Shown in pieces: positions 22,460 to 35,051 of a DNA stretch of 64,000 bases. The notes beneath the pieces were generated by a model that saw nothing but the letters and a program-made list of their open reading frames with translations, was not told where the DNA came from and did not search any database. The DNA is taken from the NCBI RefSeq assembly GCF_964199755.1, contig NC_133913.1:7480201-7544200 (forward strand), read 5' to 3'. The translations under genes were made by a program, and so were the position numbers. This DNA is from Larus michahellis. Its lineage: Eukaryota > Chordata > Aves > Charadriiformes > Laridae. Numbering within the stretch: the stretch's first letter is position 1; each line of letters opens with the position of its first letter.

Positions 22460-23840
22460 TAGGGAGAGAAGAAAGAACAACTGGAGTCTGCATGCCTGTG
22501 CTGGTCTTTCAGATGCTACCAGCAGTGAAGGAAAACCATCATCCCTGAGAAAGGAGTTGGTGCAGAACATGGGAAAAAAGCATCTACCCTGAGCTAAAAT
22601 TGTCAGGGAAATCCTTCGCTGCAGAAACACGTTCGGACAACTAGATCTGACCCTGAAGGTCACGCCTACACCACCAAATGAACCTGGAGAATTATTTATT
22701 GGGTCGAGCGCAGGCATCTCCCTTAGAAAATGTTGAATGCAATTGCTGACATGAAATGAGAATTCCATTTAGGAAACTGTGGTTGGAAGGCCGTGGGTCA
22801 GAAAGGCCAGCAGCGAGACAGCTGCATACATCAGAGAGTAACCAGCTTTGTTAGCATCGGTAGATCCTCACGCCCACCTCATTCACACACTGAAGTTCAA
22901 AGTGGCAGCACCAAGGAGATGGTTTTCTGATTCCCTTCTCTGTGCCACGGGGAGTTTGACCTCAGGGGGGATTGATGGAGACAGAAAACGGTGTCCCCTC
23001 ACACAGGCCAGTTAAAGAACAGCAACACAGTTCCCTAAAGTGTGGCCAGTTGCTGACACACAGGACAGGTCTGACATAGCCATGTCCCATCAAGTATTTG
23101 CTGCTGGCTATTGACGTGGTGTTGAAACCTCCAGGGTGGGAGATAACTAAAGGCAACTCTGGACATTTGAATACAGAGCGAGTAAGGTAAGGGATTCGCC
23201 TACCTCATTTCAGAGCTCTAACCTCAGTTAAGGCCTAAGTCTTCAGTCTCCATTGAAGTGAAGATCTAAGTAAACATCAAAGCTCAAAGTCAGACAAGAA
23301 GTGAGACCGAGGAATTTAATCTCCCCTGCCTCCAGACTGGGTGTCTCCAGGTGAGCTACTCATCTTTGCTTCGTAGATTATCAGCAGAGAGAAACAGGCA
23401 CTGCCAAGCCCCAGTTCACCCTGTCTCATACACAGCAGGCAATCCATGCCTTCCAAACACCTGTTTTTCTTCTGTTGACAAGGTGGACTAGACAGCTGGT
23501 AGACTAGACAAGACACACACGTACACACACTTATACAGGTCTTTATGCATCTAGAGTTAGTTGAGAAGACTCTCGCACAAAGAAAAGCTGTCTACACTGT
23601 CCAGGATCACAACACAGGTGTTGGACTTGCATCTTCTGCAAGTCCTGTGTCCAAGGCATCAGTGTGGTTGAGGGGAGACTGATCTGCACTTGGTGGGAAG
23701 GGGAGATGCAGCTGAGTGAGAGTAATGTGCCCAGCTTCAGTCCTTCCACCCACACAGAAGCTTTCTGTTTGCTATCCATCTGTCCTCGAGTACCTTGGAC
23801 ATGGGGTTTCACCATGGGATGGGGGTGCTTGGAAAGCTAA
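22460..23840. other. intergenic; 23540-23840 is a duplicated segment
   Basis: About 300 bases (23540-23840) match 53360-53665, including gtaccttggacatggggttt against gtaccagggacatggacatg. The parallel minus-strand frames give related but broken translations. Origin unknown. The remainder shows nothing recognisable. Confidence 0.45.
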
Positions 23841-23844
23841 GTAT

Positions 23845-24350
23845 ATGTGGGCTTATTGCTCGGTGAGGATGGCAACCTGGTGACAAATGACAGGGAAAAG
23901 GTTGACATACTGGGTGTCTATTTCTCCTCAGCCTTTACTGGTATGGCTTCTCCTCAGGCTGACCACATCCCTCACCCTCCCCACAGATTCTATGAGAATG
24001 AAGCAGCACCCACAGTAGAAGAATAAGGAATTAAGGATCTTTTACTACCATATGGACAAACACAAGTTCATGGGATCACTTGGGATGCATCCAAGGGCAT
24101 TCAAGGAGCGGACCAGAGAGCCTCTACTCAGTCCCTGGAAGGAAGATGGAGACAATACTCTCAGGAGCCCTTTCTAAACCCATGAAAGGCAAGAAGGGGA
24201 TTGGGAGCAGCTGACATGGTCTTACTGAGGACAAATGATGCCTCACCAACCTCCTTGCTTTCCATGAGGAGGTGACAGGCACTGTGGGAAGGGGAGGGGC
24301 ACTACCTAGGGTGTACCTTGATTTCATCAGGACCTCTGACATAGCCTCAC
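23845..24350 (+). repeat. CR1 ORF2 pieces (inter-domain and RT)
   Basis: Plus frames give GNLVTNDREKVDILGVYFSS (between endonuclease and RT) near 23880-23940, and later an RT-like CLTNLLAFHEEVTGTVGRGG near 24240-24310. A related pair lies at 60205-60310 and 60530-60660, so the two CR1 pieces were duplicated together with their spacer (gaataaggaattaaggatct). Confidence 0.65.
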
Positions 24351-24420
24351 AGGTGCACACACATGCACACCCATACACACAGCAAGGCATGCACACTCAC
24401 AGGCATGCACACACCTTGAT
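24345..24420. repeat. CA-rich repeat
   Basis: Interrupted CA-rich run (gcacacacatgcacac type). A related run is at 60655-60715. Confidence 0.75.
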
Positions 24421-24695
24421 ATGTGTACTGTTGGGGAAATTGTATTGTACCGTTTGAGGCAAATTAAACACATGCTTATGCTTAGATTTTTTTTTAAAAA
24501 AAAAAAACAAAACCAGAACAACCAACCAACCACCAAATGATCAATCTATTGGCCAGAGTCCTACAACCATAAGCAGTTCTATACAAGGAGTCTGCAAATA
24601 TATGTCAGAAGCCGATTCCTTACATACACTGGCAGCAGCACCAATCCTGTGAATGGTGCAAGGCACACCTCAGCCTGGCGATGGGTCTGTCCCCC

Positions 24696-25858
24696 TGTTC
24701 TGCGAAAGGGGCAAAGCGGTTTTGGCAGAAGATAAACCCCCTTGCATTCCAACACTCCTTACCGAGGTGGGAGGCTAGGTGCGGCTAAGTTTAAATTCTG
24801 AGTGATGCCTAATGCAGCACTATTAGTCCAATCGCGTTTAATATGTGTTAAACTTGTTATGGATACACTAATAGTGGACTGCACCTTTAGTCTAGTCATG
24901 CTCATGAACTAGCATGGCCACTCTCAAGTCTTTGGTCATGTTCTGTGAGAAACCGAAACAACTATCTATTTAAAAAGTGCAGTTTATTTAAACAACAGAT
25001 ATATATGTTTTTAGGATTGCCAGTGATAAATACACTGTCTGCAAAGCACGTGCAAATGAAAGTGTTGTTACATATACATATCGCATGACAAAGTTATAAA
25101 CGATACAGCCTGGCTATAAATGTAGGAAAGACAGTCTCTAGAGAAATTGCTAAATTTCCCAAGAAAGCACTCGGTATAATCTAAGTCTTACCCAAAGGTG
25201 TCCCTATGGGAGGGAAGAGAGGCTCAGCCCGTCAACTGATCCCGGAAGTCAGTGATGGAATTCTTTGTGATGGTGTCTTCCCTGGGTATCCCCCCTCTCT
25301 TGGACTGTTTTTATACTATTTGTTATCTTCAAGGTGGAGTTTGAGTGACTTTAGTCGTACATACTTTTATTATGATTGGTGTAAAATTCTCTCACCTCAC
25401 AATTAAAGGTATAGTTTACGAGAAATTCAGGGTGCAGACTCAAGGAGGAGTGGTCGCACCTTGGAGGTAGGTAGCCTTCGGGATGGAGGTGTGTTTTGGT
25501 ATTATAATGACATTATAATGAGCAAAGTTCGCACAAAGGACAGGATTTCATTAAAATTTGACAAAATGTTGGCTCCGAGTATTGAGCGGGCAGCTAATTG
25601 GCAGCTTATCTGTTTCATGCTATCATCCCATTCCCATATCCGCTATACATCATAAAGTAAAGCCGCGGAATAATTGCATCCCGCCCCATGCCTCATGTAA
25701 CTTCACAAGCATCCTTATCAGGGGACCACAGATGTTGTATTCTTCATGCCAGCTGCAGCTGTTTTCTACCCCAGAAGCCTCTTAATTTTATACTTTTCCT
25801 TAATGTGTGAACAATGCTGTACTTTTGTATTTTTAGGCAATTTAGTAATTATTCTACA
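24696..25858 (-). mobile_element. solo LTR, about 1.16 kb
   Basis: Ends TG...CA and is bounded by CCCCC on each side (24691-24695 and 25859-25863), a 5-base target duplication. A sister copy is at 45644-46737. On the minus strand a TATAAAAA (25308-25315) precedes AATAAA (24983-24988), which suggests minus orientation. No internal retroviral sequence adjoins, so it is a solo LTR. A 5-base duplication fits ERVL-type or some class II avian elements; the family is not certain. Confidence 0.85.
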
Positions 25859-26104
25859 CCCCCAGCACCAGCTCTGCTGCCCAAAGGTGGCCATTCAGCA
25901 TTCCCAGTCCAGGGTTGCTACAAGACAATGCTGCAGCTGTTTCTCATCACCAAGGGAAACTGCTCTCCCTTCCAGAGAGTCCTTCTGTCTCCGCATTCCT
26001 GCTGCCAGTCACTTTATCCCCTGCTGCATTTGGGCCTTTGTGCCCTCTGTAGCAGGTCATTCCTTGGTCACAAATTACCACTGCTGAGCAGTTACAAGTT
26101 GAAT

Positions 26105-26640
26105 TTCCCCTTCAGTGCACACACAAACTCACACACATGAGCACAACCACACACGTCAGCTGACACACACCCAAAGAGCAACTCATTCCTGTGCACTTAT
26201 AACGAGGTGTGTGCACACACATTTCCAAAGGAGCCCATGACCACAGCAACATGCATGGCCACTCCCCCCACCAACAGGTACACACAGATATTCACACACA
26301 TACATGTTTATACATATGCATGCTCCTGCACGCATGCATTTGCATACAGATTACACGCATGCTCCTCTACACAGATGCACACACACCAAAGCACACATCT
26401 GCACACACCTACGCCCACACAATTACGTATATGCAGAGCAGTCACACACATTCATGCTCTCCTGCATGAAGGCACGTGTGTCTGCTATAACACATACACA
26501 CTCATGGACACAACTGCCCAAACACACACACACACACACACAGAGAACATTTGTGCACACTCATATTTGCATGTGTATTACACATGTGTGTGCAAATGCA
26601 GACATGAGCACAGCCAGAGGAACATATACTTGAGCACAAT
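26105..26640. repeat. long CA-rich microsatellite region
   Basis: Over 500 bases of interrupted CA/CACG/CATG repeats with a pure AC run at 26521-26541. The long frames across it are low complexity. Similar DNA is at 42055-42470. Confidence 0.85.
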
Positions 26641-26659
26641 CATGCACACACTCCACGGA

Positions 26660-28490
26660 GAAGCAGGACCCCTGACAACAGCTCTCAGCCCCTCGAGAGG
26701 ACTCCAGGCAAGTCCTTCAGACCCTACAGGTAAGGAACGAATGAGTCACTGGCCAGCCCCATCACCTTTAGTGAGCTCAAGGGTTTGGCAGGGGTTCAGT
26801 CAGCTTCTTTCTCACTGTAAGAGAAGCCACAGCAGAGTCGAAGCTGTCATGTCGTTCCAACGATTGAGCCTCTCCACGTCTCAGGTCTGCATGTGAAGGA
26901 TAAGATAAAAACTAGAGAACATCCCCATTCCTGCAGCCCAACAAAGAATTCACACATTACGATCAAAAAAAAATATAAAATCCTGCAGTGTTGGAAGCTC
27001 CTGCCTGGCCTTGTTGATCTGCTCAAGGGTCTGGGCCCAGCCTCTGCCCTTGCAAAGGGAGCAGTGCCACAGTGACACACTCATGTGGCAGCAGAAGGGT
27101 ATGTCTCTGGGACAAGCCAGCCTCCCCTCAGGCTACAGACACTGAGGCTGGGACATCAGAAGTGATGGAGTAGTGAACCTGTCTCCAGACTCACTTGAAG
27201 GGAAATACCCTCTCTTCAAAAGGCAGAGAAAGGCAGAAGCAACATCCATTTACAGAGCAGATGAGAACATGGTTTGGCTACCCTGGGAATGTTCATGCAT
27301 TCTTTTGATATTTTCCCCAGTTTTAATAGCTGTGCTGGCCTTTTTTCCTCTTGTGTTTTGCATGCAGGTGCAGGGGGTGTCATTGCCTGTAGCGAGAGGG
27401 TGCTGCCTGCAGAACATAAGGGTTCATTCCCACTCATGCCAATCCCTGGCCCCATTCCTGTCCCATGCTGAAGAGCGGATGCCCCTTCCCTGGGCTTGTT
27501 TGCAGGGAAGGGGGGATGCCACCATGTTCACCCCCACCCCCACACCATTTGCTGCCCACACCCCTTTGTGCTGCTGCACCTGCATCTCACACAGGGCCGC
27601 TGCTTCAGCTCCAAACATCCCCACATCCACTTCAAGCATGGTACAATCAGCCAAGCACAGCACCAATTTCCCTTTTCTTTGCTCTACCCCATGTTTCTTG
27701 AAACACGTTACTACTTCAGGTGGGCTGGGACATTCAGCAAATTCCTCGTCAATTTTCCAATTCACCAGGAAAACCACCTAGGCCAAGTGTCTTGTGATGG
27801 CCCCCCATGACTGTGTGTGGCGCCAGCCAGGCATTCGGTCTGTCTCTTCTTCACTGTCCTTTCTCTGCAGAGGCATTTCCCACTGGGACCTGCCGACTAC
27901 ACCAAATATTTTGCTGCTCATTTGTTTTGATTTGCAGAATAAAGTCACTCAGACTCTGAAAAGTATCCCTTAAAATGCCAGTTCTTAAACTAAGACTATG
28001 AAGAAAGAGAAGGCAGTATAGAGGATCCTATGTCCTTCAGATGCTAGGAGCCCTATGTGCTGTCAAATCGGCACCTCTAATCAGGGCACAGCATGCCATG
28101 CAGGTCCTGCCCATGAAAGGGTTACCCCATTCCAGTCCATCAAGTTTTAGAGGATTTTCATAAAAGAAAACAGCTCTATTCATCATTTCTGCTTTCAAAC
28201 AGAAACAATGTTCACATGAGAACCTCATACCGTATATTTAGGTAGAGGCAAGGACATGCAGGTAGTGCAATCACTGGCACCGAGCAGGAGCTGCCTACAG
28301 GCTCATCGGTTACAGTCAAGTGGCTGAGTTTGTCCTCTGGCCAAGGGATTTGTGCAGCACAACACAGCTGTGAAGGCCAAGCTCTGCCTGTAGCACAGCA
28401 CAGCAGAGGCCAGGGCCTCCTCAGGTTACATGGGTCACTAACTCCTTGATGTACAGTGATCTTTGGGTTAGGGTGACAGGACCCTGCCAG
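26660..28490. other. duplicated OR-flank units, no gene
   Basis: 26760-27170 and 27930-28200 carry the OR-flank unit described at 10355, with matching blocks at 54170-54660 and 60940-61390. About 750 bases (27180-27930) split the unit here and are unique in the window; a Pro/His-rich frame there has no recognisable domain. Confidence 0.5.
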
Positions 28491-28498
28491 TTGTTTAC

Positions 28499-28790
28499 TT
28501 CATGTGAAGATATACCAACTCTTGAACCTGCTCAGAGCAGCTTTCCCATCCTTCTTCCTTAGGGTGTAAACCAAGAGGTTGAGCAAGGGAGTAAGAACGA
28601 TGTAAAGAAGAGCCACTGCTCTGCCTAGTGACCCTTTGAAGGGACCTCCCATGTAGGTGGAGACACACGGGCCATAGAAACAGACCACGGCAGTGAAATG
28701 GGAAGCACGGGTTGAGAGAGCTCAGTGCCTGCCTTCTGCAAAGCAGAACCCCAGCGTGATTAAAATCACTGTGAAAAAAGAGCAACCTCT
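28499..28790 (-). pseudogene. olfactory receptor fragment, TM6-TM7
   Basis: Minus strand gives VCFYGPCVSTYMGGPFKGS (TM6 and third extracellular loop), then LLYIVLTPLLNLLVYTLRKK (TM7) and a short tail. Upstream, after a frame change, CRRQALSSLNPCFP-like sequence matches the cytoplasmic EGRHKALSTCASH region. The rest of the receptor is absent. Closely related at DNA level to the C-terminal part of the OR pseudogene at 61390. Confidence 0.82.
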
Positions 28791-28799
28791 GTCAACAAT

Positions 28800-29590
28800 G
28801 CCCTTAGTTTGAAGTGTAAAGCCCGCATGGATCCTGTGCCCTTTTCCTACCTTTACAAGATCTCCTCACTTGCCCAGCCAAATTAGAGTTCACGCCAAGA
28901 GCCAGTAGCAGGGCTCTGGCAGTGCTTTGGCCAAAGGGCTTCCTCATCTGTCAGAAGAAACACCATCTCTCCCTCTTTTATAAGGACAATTGCAGATGGT
29001 ATCATCATTGTGAAGAATTACTTAGCTCCAGTTAATCCAGCCTCAATGAATTCAGCAGCACGGGTGACATTTCCCAGCTACTCCTGCCAATGCCTACTGT
29101 CCATGTCTCCTGGATTGGGCTGTGGAGGGGAGAGGAAGGTGGAGTAGCAGCTATGGGCCATCCCAAGGGCTGTTCCCTGCTTTATCACTCCTGACATTTG
29201 CAGAGCAACTCATCTTCTCGAGGCCCACACTGACTGCCTGACAGCCCAGCAAATTTCCAGCCATAGCAAGAGGAACGCCCTTCTCCAAGAGCTCATGGGG
29301 TTGCTGACACCTCCGGGCCTCCTGCCTTCCTGGGGCATTTGTGGGCAGAGATATCAGCCTGATGGTCACTGTCAGCAGAGCAGCTCAGGCTATCTTCCTC
29401 TGCTTCAAGGTTTGCTGCCCAAAAATAGGAGCCACTGCAGGCTGTCCCAATCTCCCACTCCTCTGCAAATGGTGACAGGTGTCCTTGTGCCCTCACCCCT
29501 TTCCAACCCAGAGCAACACCCTTCTCCTTTGGTAGCTTGGAGAATGTCCACAGAGGGAAGGACACCATGGAGGCCAGGCTTGAATGCAGC
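28800..29590. other. 3' flank of keratin K2, no gene
   Basis: 29150-29590 matches the 3' flank of K1 (11255-11700), showing that OR relic plus keratin were duplicated as one block. No gene seen. Confidence 0.5.
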
Positions 29591-29595
29591 AGAAC

Positions 29596-29601
29596 TTTAA
29601 T
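29596..29601 (-). terminator. poly(A) signal of keratin K2
   Basis: ATTAAA on the minus strand, about 335 bases past the stop codon, in the same context as in K1. Confidence 0.6.
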
Positions 29602-29934
29602 GAGTCCAAAGAGGGAAACAAAGTCACTCCAGGTGGGGGCCGCAAGTTCATGGAGCCCTGGCAGCCACGGAAACTCTGTGGTCCTTAACCACAGAGAAGT
29701 TCTTGCACGATGTCTGTCTGCCTGCCCCATAGAGGAAGAGGAGACAGAAGGTACCCACCAGGCTGGCATTAGTGGGACCATGCTGCAAAGGGGAACCAAA
29801 GCAAATAAAGAAAATGGAGAGAAAAGCAAAGCTCTTCAGCTACACTGAAAACACATCCTAAATCTTGATCCCTTGCCCAGCATCATGTTCTGCGTTGCTC
29901 GAGGTGTCTCCCTGGGGCTTTCCCAGCATCTTTA

Positions 29935-30237
29935 TCAGAGGAGGCACCTTCTGCCATAGTAGCGTCTGGAAATGCCAGAGAGGTCACAGCACCCAGAGGT
30001 GATGGGCACTCCATCACAGCTGAGGATGCTGCCAACAGCAGCAGAGGTGGAGGATCCCACAACGGTGTTCTGTGGGAAGGAGCTGAGGATGGGGCCAGGC
30101 AGGGTCACCACCACAGCAGGAGGCTCAATGACAACGCAGGAATTCTGGCACTGCCTGACACAGGGCTCGTTGCAGCTGTTGGCCAGTGGGGTGGGGCCAC
30201 AGGGCCGGCAGGGCAGGCACTGGTTGTAGCAGGACAT
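29935..30237 (-). CDS. feather beta-keratin K2
   Basis: 100-aa feather-type corneous beta-protein, [10 protein letters not shown] at the start and the conserved [17 protein letters not shown] core. It differs from K1 only in the tail ([13 protein letters not shown]) among the residues I compared, plus one silent base. First-exon donor at 30608, intron 30261-30607, acceptor before 30260, TATAAAAG at 30667-30674. The coding exon, intron, 5'UTR and about 290 bases of promoter are almost base-for-base K1, whereas both flanks have diverged far more, which points to gene conversion rather than simple recent duplication. Tail ends CLL and lacks the CPPC end of K3 and K4. Confidence 0.95.
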   Translation of the reverse strand: MSCYNQCLPCRPCGPTPLANSCNEPCVRQCQNSCVVIEPPAVVVTLPGPILSSFPQNTVVGSSTSAAVGSILSCDGVPITSGCCDLSGISRRYYGRRCLL

Positions 30238-30666
30238 TCTATAAGGGTTTGGAGGTGCACCTGGGAGAGAGGATACAGACAGTGAAGAGCACAAGCATGA
30301 ATGAGAAGCAGCCTTGTTTCCCCGTCACAAAGAATCTAAGGCCAGTACTGAGTGGGGAGCTCAAAGCTCAGCCCAGAGCCCCATGGTCCTTATCGCCCTA
30401 CAAAAAGCAGCCTGGACCATGGAGGATCTTCCCTAGTGCATAAACCAAAAGATCCCTCTGCCACGTCCCAGCCTCTCACTAAGCAGACGCTCGCCCCTCT
30501 GACAAGAACATCCAAGCCCCAGCACAGGCCACAGACAATATCAGCTGATATGTCCATCAACAAGGAGAGACCTCACTTAGGAAAAGAAGAAGGAGCTGCA
30601 GACTCACCTGGTTCCCAAGGACAAGGAGGCCAGAGAAGTGGATGAGAGAGCAGGGACTTGGGCTGG

Positions 30667-30674
30667 CTTTTATA
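30667..30674 (-). promoter_or_regulatory. TATA box of keratin K2
   Basis: TATAAAAG on the minus strand, same context as K1. Confidence 0.8.
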
Positions 30675-31509
30675 CCTGCCCTTCATTGCCACAGCACCAG
30701 AGGCACCCTTTGCAGAGGTAACAATTTTTGCACAAGCTCATCTTGAATGCAAACCATCACAGCTAATGATGTGGGCTGTGCTTTGGTTTCCAACACTGCT
30801 GCCTTTTCATTTCCAGGTTTGTTCCATGCCCATTCCCCATTCCCCAGTGAAGGCTTCCTGTGATCAGTGGGATGAAAGGCCCCAGGATTTCCAGGGCAGG
30901 AATGCAGCAGTGTGGACAGAAGAGTCAGCTCAAGTGCTGTATGGTTCCAGGGCAGGAAAGACATGTCAGCTTGGGTCACCTGTTGGGGCTGTTTGAATTG
31001 TTGTTCTCAGGAAGAATCTTCAGCCATCCTCAGCTGGCCGCCCATGGGCTCCTGTGCAGGAGGACCTGCCATGTCCTTCTCTTTCCCTCGCTCTTCAGCT
31101 CACCCTGGTGGTCACTTGATGTTGCTTCCCCAGATGTTGCACTGCCAGATTATGATCCCTTCCTGCCTACCACTGCCCCGTTCCCAGGGGTCCTCAGCAA
31201 AGTCCATGGTTCACGGTGTGCCTATGTGTGTTCTTGTGTTGTGTGTAACTGTAAATAACCAGGTTTTTGTGACTATATACGGGAGCACAAACTTGTGCAT
31301 GATTCTATGCCAGTGTGCCTGAGCCTCTCTGTGTCTCTTTTGTGTGTCACACATCAAGAGGGCATGTGCTGGTTATGGCAGGGATACTGTCCACTGCCCT
31401 GTCCATGAGCAACAGAGAGCTGCAGGTTCGCAGGGTCAGATGGAGCCCGAGTGCAGCGGAGTGGTGATGGCACCAGCCTGCTGCAGATGTGTGGTGGGAA
31501 ACTGGTACG

Positions 31510-31691
31510 CGTGCGCTGAGCGCCCTGAGCCCTGGCGAGCCCCCGAGCGGCGCCGGCGAAGGGCTGAGCCCCGGGGCGGAGCTGGCGGCGGCGCAGGAGA
31601 GGAGAGGAGGCGGCGGAGAGGAGGCGGCGCGGCCGGAGCAGAGAGCCGGGGCTGGCGGGGGGCAGCGAGGCGCGGGCGGCGGAGCGGCGGG
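31510..31691 (+). promoter_or_regulatory. GC-rich promoter/5'UTR of V-b2
   Basis: CpG-rich, TATA-less copy of the V-b1 promoter block (cggcgccggcg, ggcggagaggaggcgg). Confidence 0.5.
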
Positions 31692-32797
31692 ATGCGGCGG
31701 TGCCGGGGCGCAGGGCTGGCAGGGCTGGCCGCGCTGCTGCTGGGTGCGTGGGGCTGGCGGCGGTGGATGGGGCCAGGGCTGTGCCCGGTGGGTTCCCCGG
31801 GAAGCCCAGCGCCAACTCTTCCCTCTCCTTCTTCAGCCTGTCTTTCCCGCTCCTGTCTCTGCCATCTTTTGTGCCCCTTTTTTACCCCTCTCCTATTTTC
31901 ATGCACCCTTTCCTTCCCCTGTGCATTCCGCAGTCCTAATTGGCCTCAATATAGCCCTCTCTCCTTCAGTGTAACAAGCCCTCTCCCTGTCTACTCTTCC
32001 GCTCTTCCCTCACTGATTTTCTGACCCGTCTCTCCATGCAACTACCATCCCTAACCCCTCTTCCTGCTCCCTGAGGTCCCTTTCTCTTCTTACCCTCTGC
32101 TTCCCTCATATATGTAGGCACAAGGTTGCTTTCTGCATCGTGCCATACATCCACTCATCCCCCTGTGCATTCACCTTTTATACGTCTGAATTCATCCCTC
32201 CATCCTTCACTGTAACACACTCACCTTTCCTGTCCTTCTGCCTCTCATCATTCATCCATCCATCCATGCACCTGACTTTCCTTCTGTCTCTCCAGGCATC
32301 GTTTGCAATTTCCCTCCCAGACTGCTCCCCTTGTTCCACACATGCCTGGATCACACTCCATCCCTGTTGATAAGCTCCCTGTCCCCAGTTGTGCCAGTCT
32401 GTCTCTGTCACACTGCCACTCTTTGTAGTGATTTCTTGGGGAAAAGAGCCATCAGAGCTGGGCGACCATTCTTGATTTTTGGCCTTTCCTTCTCTTTCTC
32501 GGCAGTGGCTGTGGGCAGAGCCCAGGTGCTGCAGGAGCCGTCGGCAGAGACCACCGAGGGCACCGAAATCAACATCACTTGCTCGCACCCCAATATACAG
32601 CCAACGGAGTTCATCTACTGGTACCGCCAGCTCCCGGGACGAGGCCCCGCGCTGCTCCTGAGCACTCTCAAAGACTCCAAAGAGCTGCGGGACCCGCCGG
32701 GGCGGCTGTGGGTGTCGGCAGACCGCCGCTCCAGCGCCCTGTGGCTCGCCCGGCCCCGGCGCGGGGACGCGGCGGTGTATTACTGCGCCCTGGGAGA
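31692..32797 (+). CDS. TCR V segment family b, copy 2 (V-b2), intact
   Basis: Leader exon 31692-31743 (MRRCRGAGLAGLAALLL plus split codon), intron 762 bases, V exon 32506-32797. All V-domain landmarks are present: Cys in INITCSHPN, Trp in FIYWYRQLPGRGP, and DAAVYYCALGD. It differs from V-b1 in few residues, mostly before and in CDR1/CDR2 (TEGTEIN for TEGISIN, IQPTEF for IQTMEF, LLLST for LLPST). The intron lacks about 70 bases found in V-b1. It would supply the V domain of an alpha or delta chain. The region between K2 and this gene lacks the 13730-15105 stretch found between K1 and V-b1. Confidence 0.93.
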
Positions 32798-32836
32798 CAC
32801 GGGGAGAGGAGCCGGGGCTGCGGCCGGGCAGGAACC
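32798..32836 (+). promoter_or_regulatory. 23-spacer recombination signal of V-b2
   Basis: Heptamer CACGGGG (32798-32804), 23-base spacer, nonamer GCAGGAACC (32828-32836), identical in heptamer and nonamer to V-b1. Confidence 0.82.
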
Positions 32837-33257
32837 GGCGCGGGCGGGGCCGGGCGTGTGTGTCGGGGCCGGTGGGACAGCCCCGGACGGGCCCGCCAGG
32901 GGGCGCTGCCGCTCCGCCCGCCGGGGCCGCCTCGCCCCACCCGGCCGCAACTGGTCCCCCGCCCCGGACCGCTTCCCCCGCCCCACCGGCCACGGCAGCG
33001 CCAACCCCGCACTCCCAGCGGGACGCACACAGAAATCCCCCGCCACACTGCCGCCGCCGCCGGGGCAGGAATGGCGCCCGGAGCGCTGGCCGTGTCCGGC
33101 GGGGCCCGGCAAGGAGCGATGGCAGCCGCCGGCCCCGCTGGCGCCCGGCCAGGAGCAGCGCCTTTCTGCTCCGCACAGGGCGGTGGGCGGCAGAGATCCT
33201 CCTGCCCACGGGCAGCCGCCCAGCCCTCGCTCCTGCCGCACGGACCGCCCACTGCTG
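32837..33257. other. CpG-rich DNA downstream of V-b2
   Basis: Copy of 16528-16951; similarity ends sharply at 33257. Confidence 0.6.
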
Positions 33258-35051
33258 ACATGGAACAAACGGGGCCTCTTCTCGGCCTTTTGACTTTCCC
33301 CACGAGGATGCCGAGGGAACCCTGAGCAGCTGCTTTTGTCTGCTCTGCGACCACGGGGACCCCAGGGCGCAGTTGCCAATGCCAAATGGTCCTTAGAAAA
33401 GGACAGCCAGAAAGGGTTTCTCATTTTGTTACTCTGTAAAAGCTCAGATATACAATGGAAAACTGAGTCCTCCATCTACAGAATTTCCCAGAGCTTTCAA
33501 AATGTTCCTGCTAGCATTACAAAGTCGTTGCATGTGTTCAGGAGTTGAAGCTCACCAGCAGCAGGAGAAGGGCATGTCAAGGTCAGAGGCACCTTCAAGC
33601 GCTTCCCACAGGGGCTCAGTGGTGAGACCACGAGCTTGTTTGACAGGATTCAGCACCTTTGGATTTGAGGCCCAGGAGACAGGGTAAACTGCTTAGCCTG
33701 GACACACTGAGCACAGCCTCAAGGCATGCCAGGTTCCTCCTTGAGGAGTGAGTCAGAAAGGGATTTGCTGAGTTGCCCTCAGGGGCTGGAGGTCTGAGGG
33801 GAGTGAGAGCTGGCAGGAGCCTCTGGCAAGAGACTGTGGGCTCCAGCCAGTCCCCGGGGAACCCTGTGTGGCTCGAGCAGCTGACAGAGGTGGTCAAACC
33901 CCATGGGCAGAGGCTTCCAAGGCACAGAGGGAAGGATCAGCCCTGCTCTCTGTTCCAGCTGGACTTGAGAAATGTGTTTCCAGGCAACTCTTGGCAGGTG
34001 ACAAACAAGGTAGAGCAACAGGCATGGCCAGGTCAGTACACGCATCATGGTCACATGGGATTGGCCCCTCTCACCTCTTTCTCCATCTGTCTTCCCATGC
34101 TTGCTCCTGGCCAAATTGCCTTGATCCTTCCCTTCCACTGTCTCTGCTGCTTCTCTTAAGCATCCCATGTCATGCACAATCCAGAATTCATCCACAAGGC
34201 ATTTTATTGCCTTGTAAGCAAAAACACCCCTGAGTTTATAAGATGATCCTCTTTTCTCACCCTTCTGGAGGGAGTCATCCCCATGCAAAGAAGTAACCAG
34301 AATACCTGAAGGGATGGGGAATAGATGTCTGTGATGAAGATGATTGTGCCAGATGTCTTCAGCACACCTGATGTCTCAGGTGGTGTGCCTGACTCTGGGT
34401 GGGATATTTGTAGGAGATGCTCTTTCCAGGGATGTTTATTTCCCTTGAAGGGCCTCATCCATGGCCTGGGAAGAAGGCCAATAATATGCCTATGGGGACA
34501 GGGAGACAGGCACCCGTTTCCTGTTGCGTTTTGGCTGCTCCTGGTTCTACCTCCTTTCAGCTAATGCCAAGGGAAAAGGAGCGCATTGCGGGCTACAAAA
34601 GAGCCTGTCTCCAACCCCAGGAGAGGTGGGTGCAGGACCCTGTCTCCAGCTGGTCACTGGAAGGCAGGAGAAGTTCACCACGGACACTCCTCCCGTGTTT
34701 GGGGCAGTTTGTCTGGTTGTGATCTCCAGAAGGAGCAAAAAGCAGGAAAACAGCCTGCAGCCTCCTGTTGCCCGACAGCAGACTGTTTGATAAGACAAGA
34801 ATGTAAAGGGGGTAGGACAGGTGAGGTTATGTCCCTCCAGATGCTGTGAATCCTGAGTTATGGAGCATGAGGCGGAGATCAAGGTGGGCCTAGGCAAACA
34901 GTGCAAATTCTGCCCATGCTGAGATTCATTTTAGGCATTGTCATCTCTGGAGTTTTCATGGCATTCCCTTAGAAATAAACCACTCCCACTTTCTGCTGTT
35001 CAGCAAAAGAAAGCACAGCATTTCACTTCTAGATCTAGGCGAGGATGTGTT
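33258..35051. other. intergenic, no gene recognised
   Basis: 33640-34000 is related to 17320-17690, and 34800-35051 to 6955-7213 (start of the V-a duplication). No coding or RNA gene recognised. Confidence 0.4.

Noticed and set aside
26105-26640. Possible CRISPR-like or other spaced repeat
   Set aside because: It is a vertebrate CA microsatellite without regular repeat-spacer structure.
26207-26896. 229-codon His/Thr-rich frame
   Set aside because: Low-complexity translation of CA-rich microsatellite DNA.
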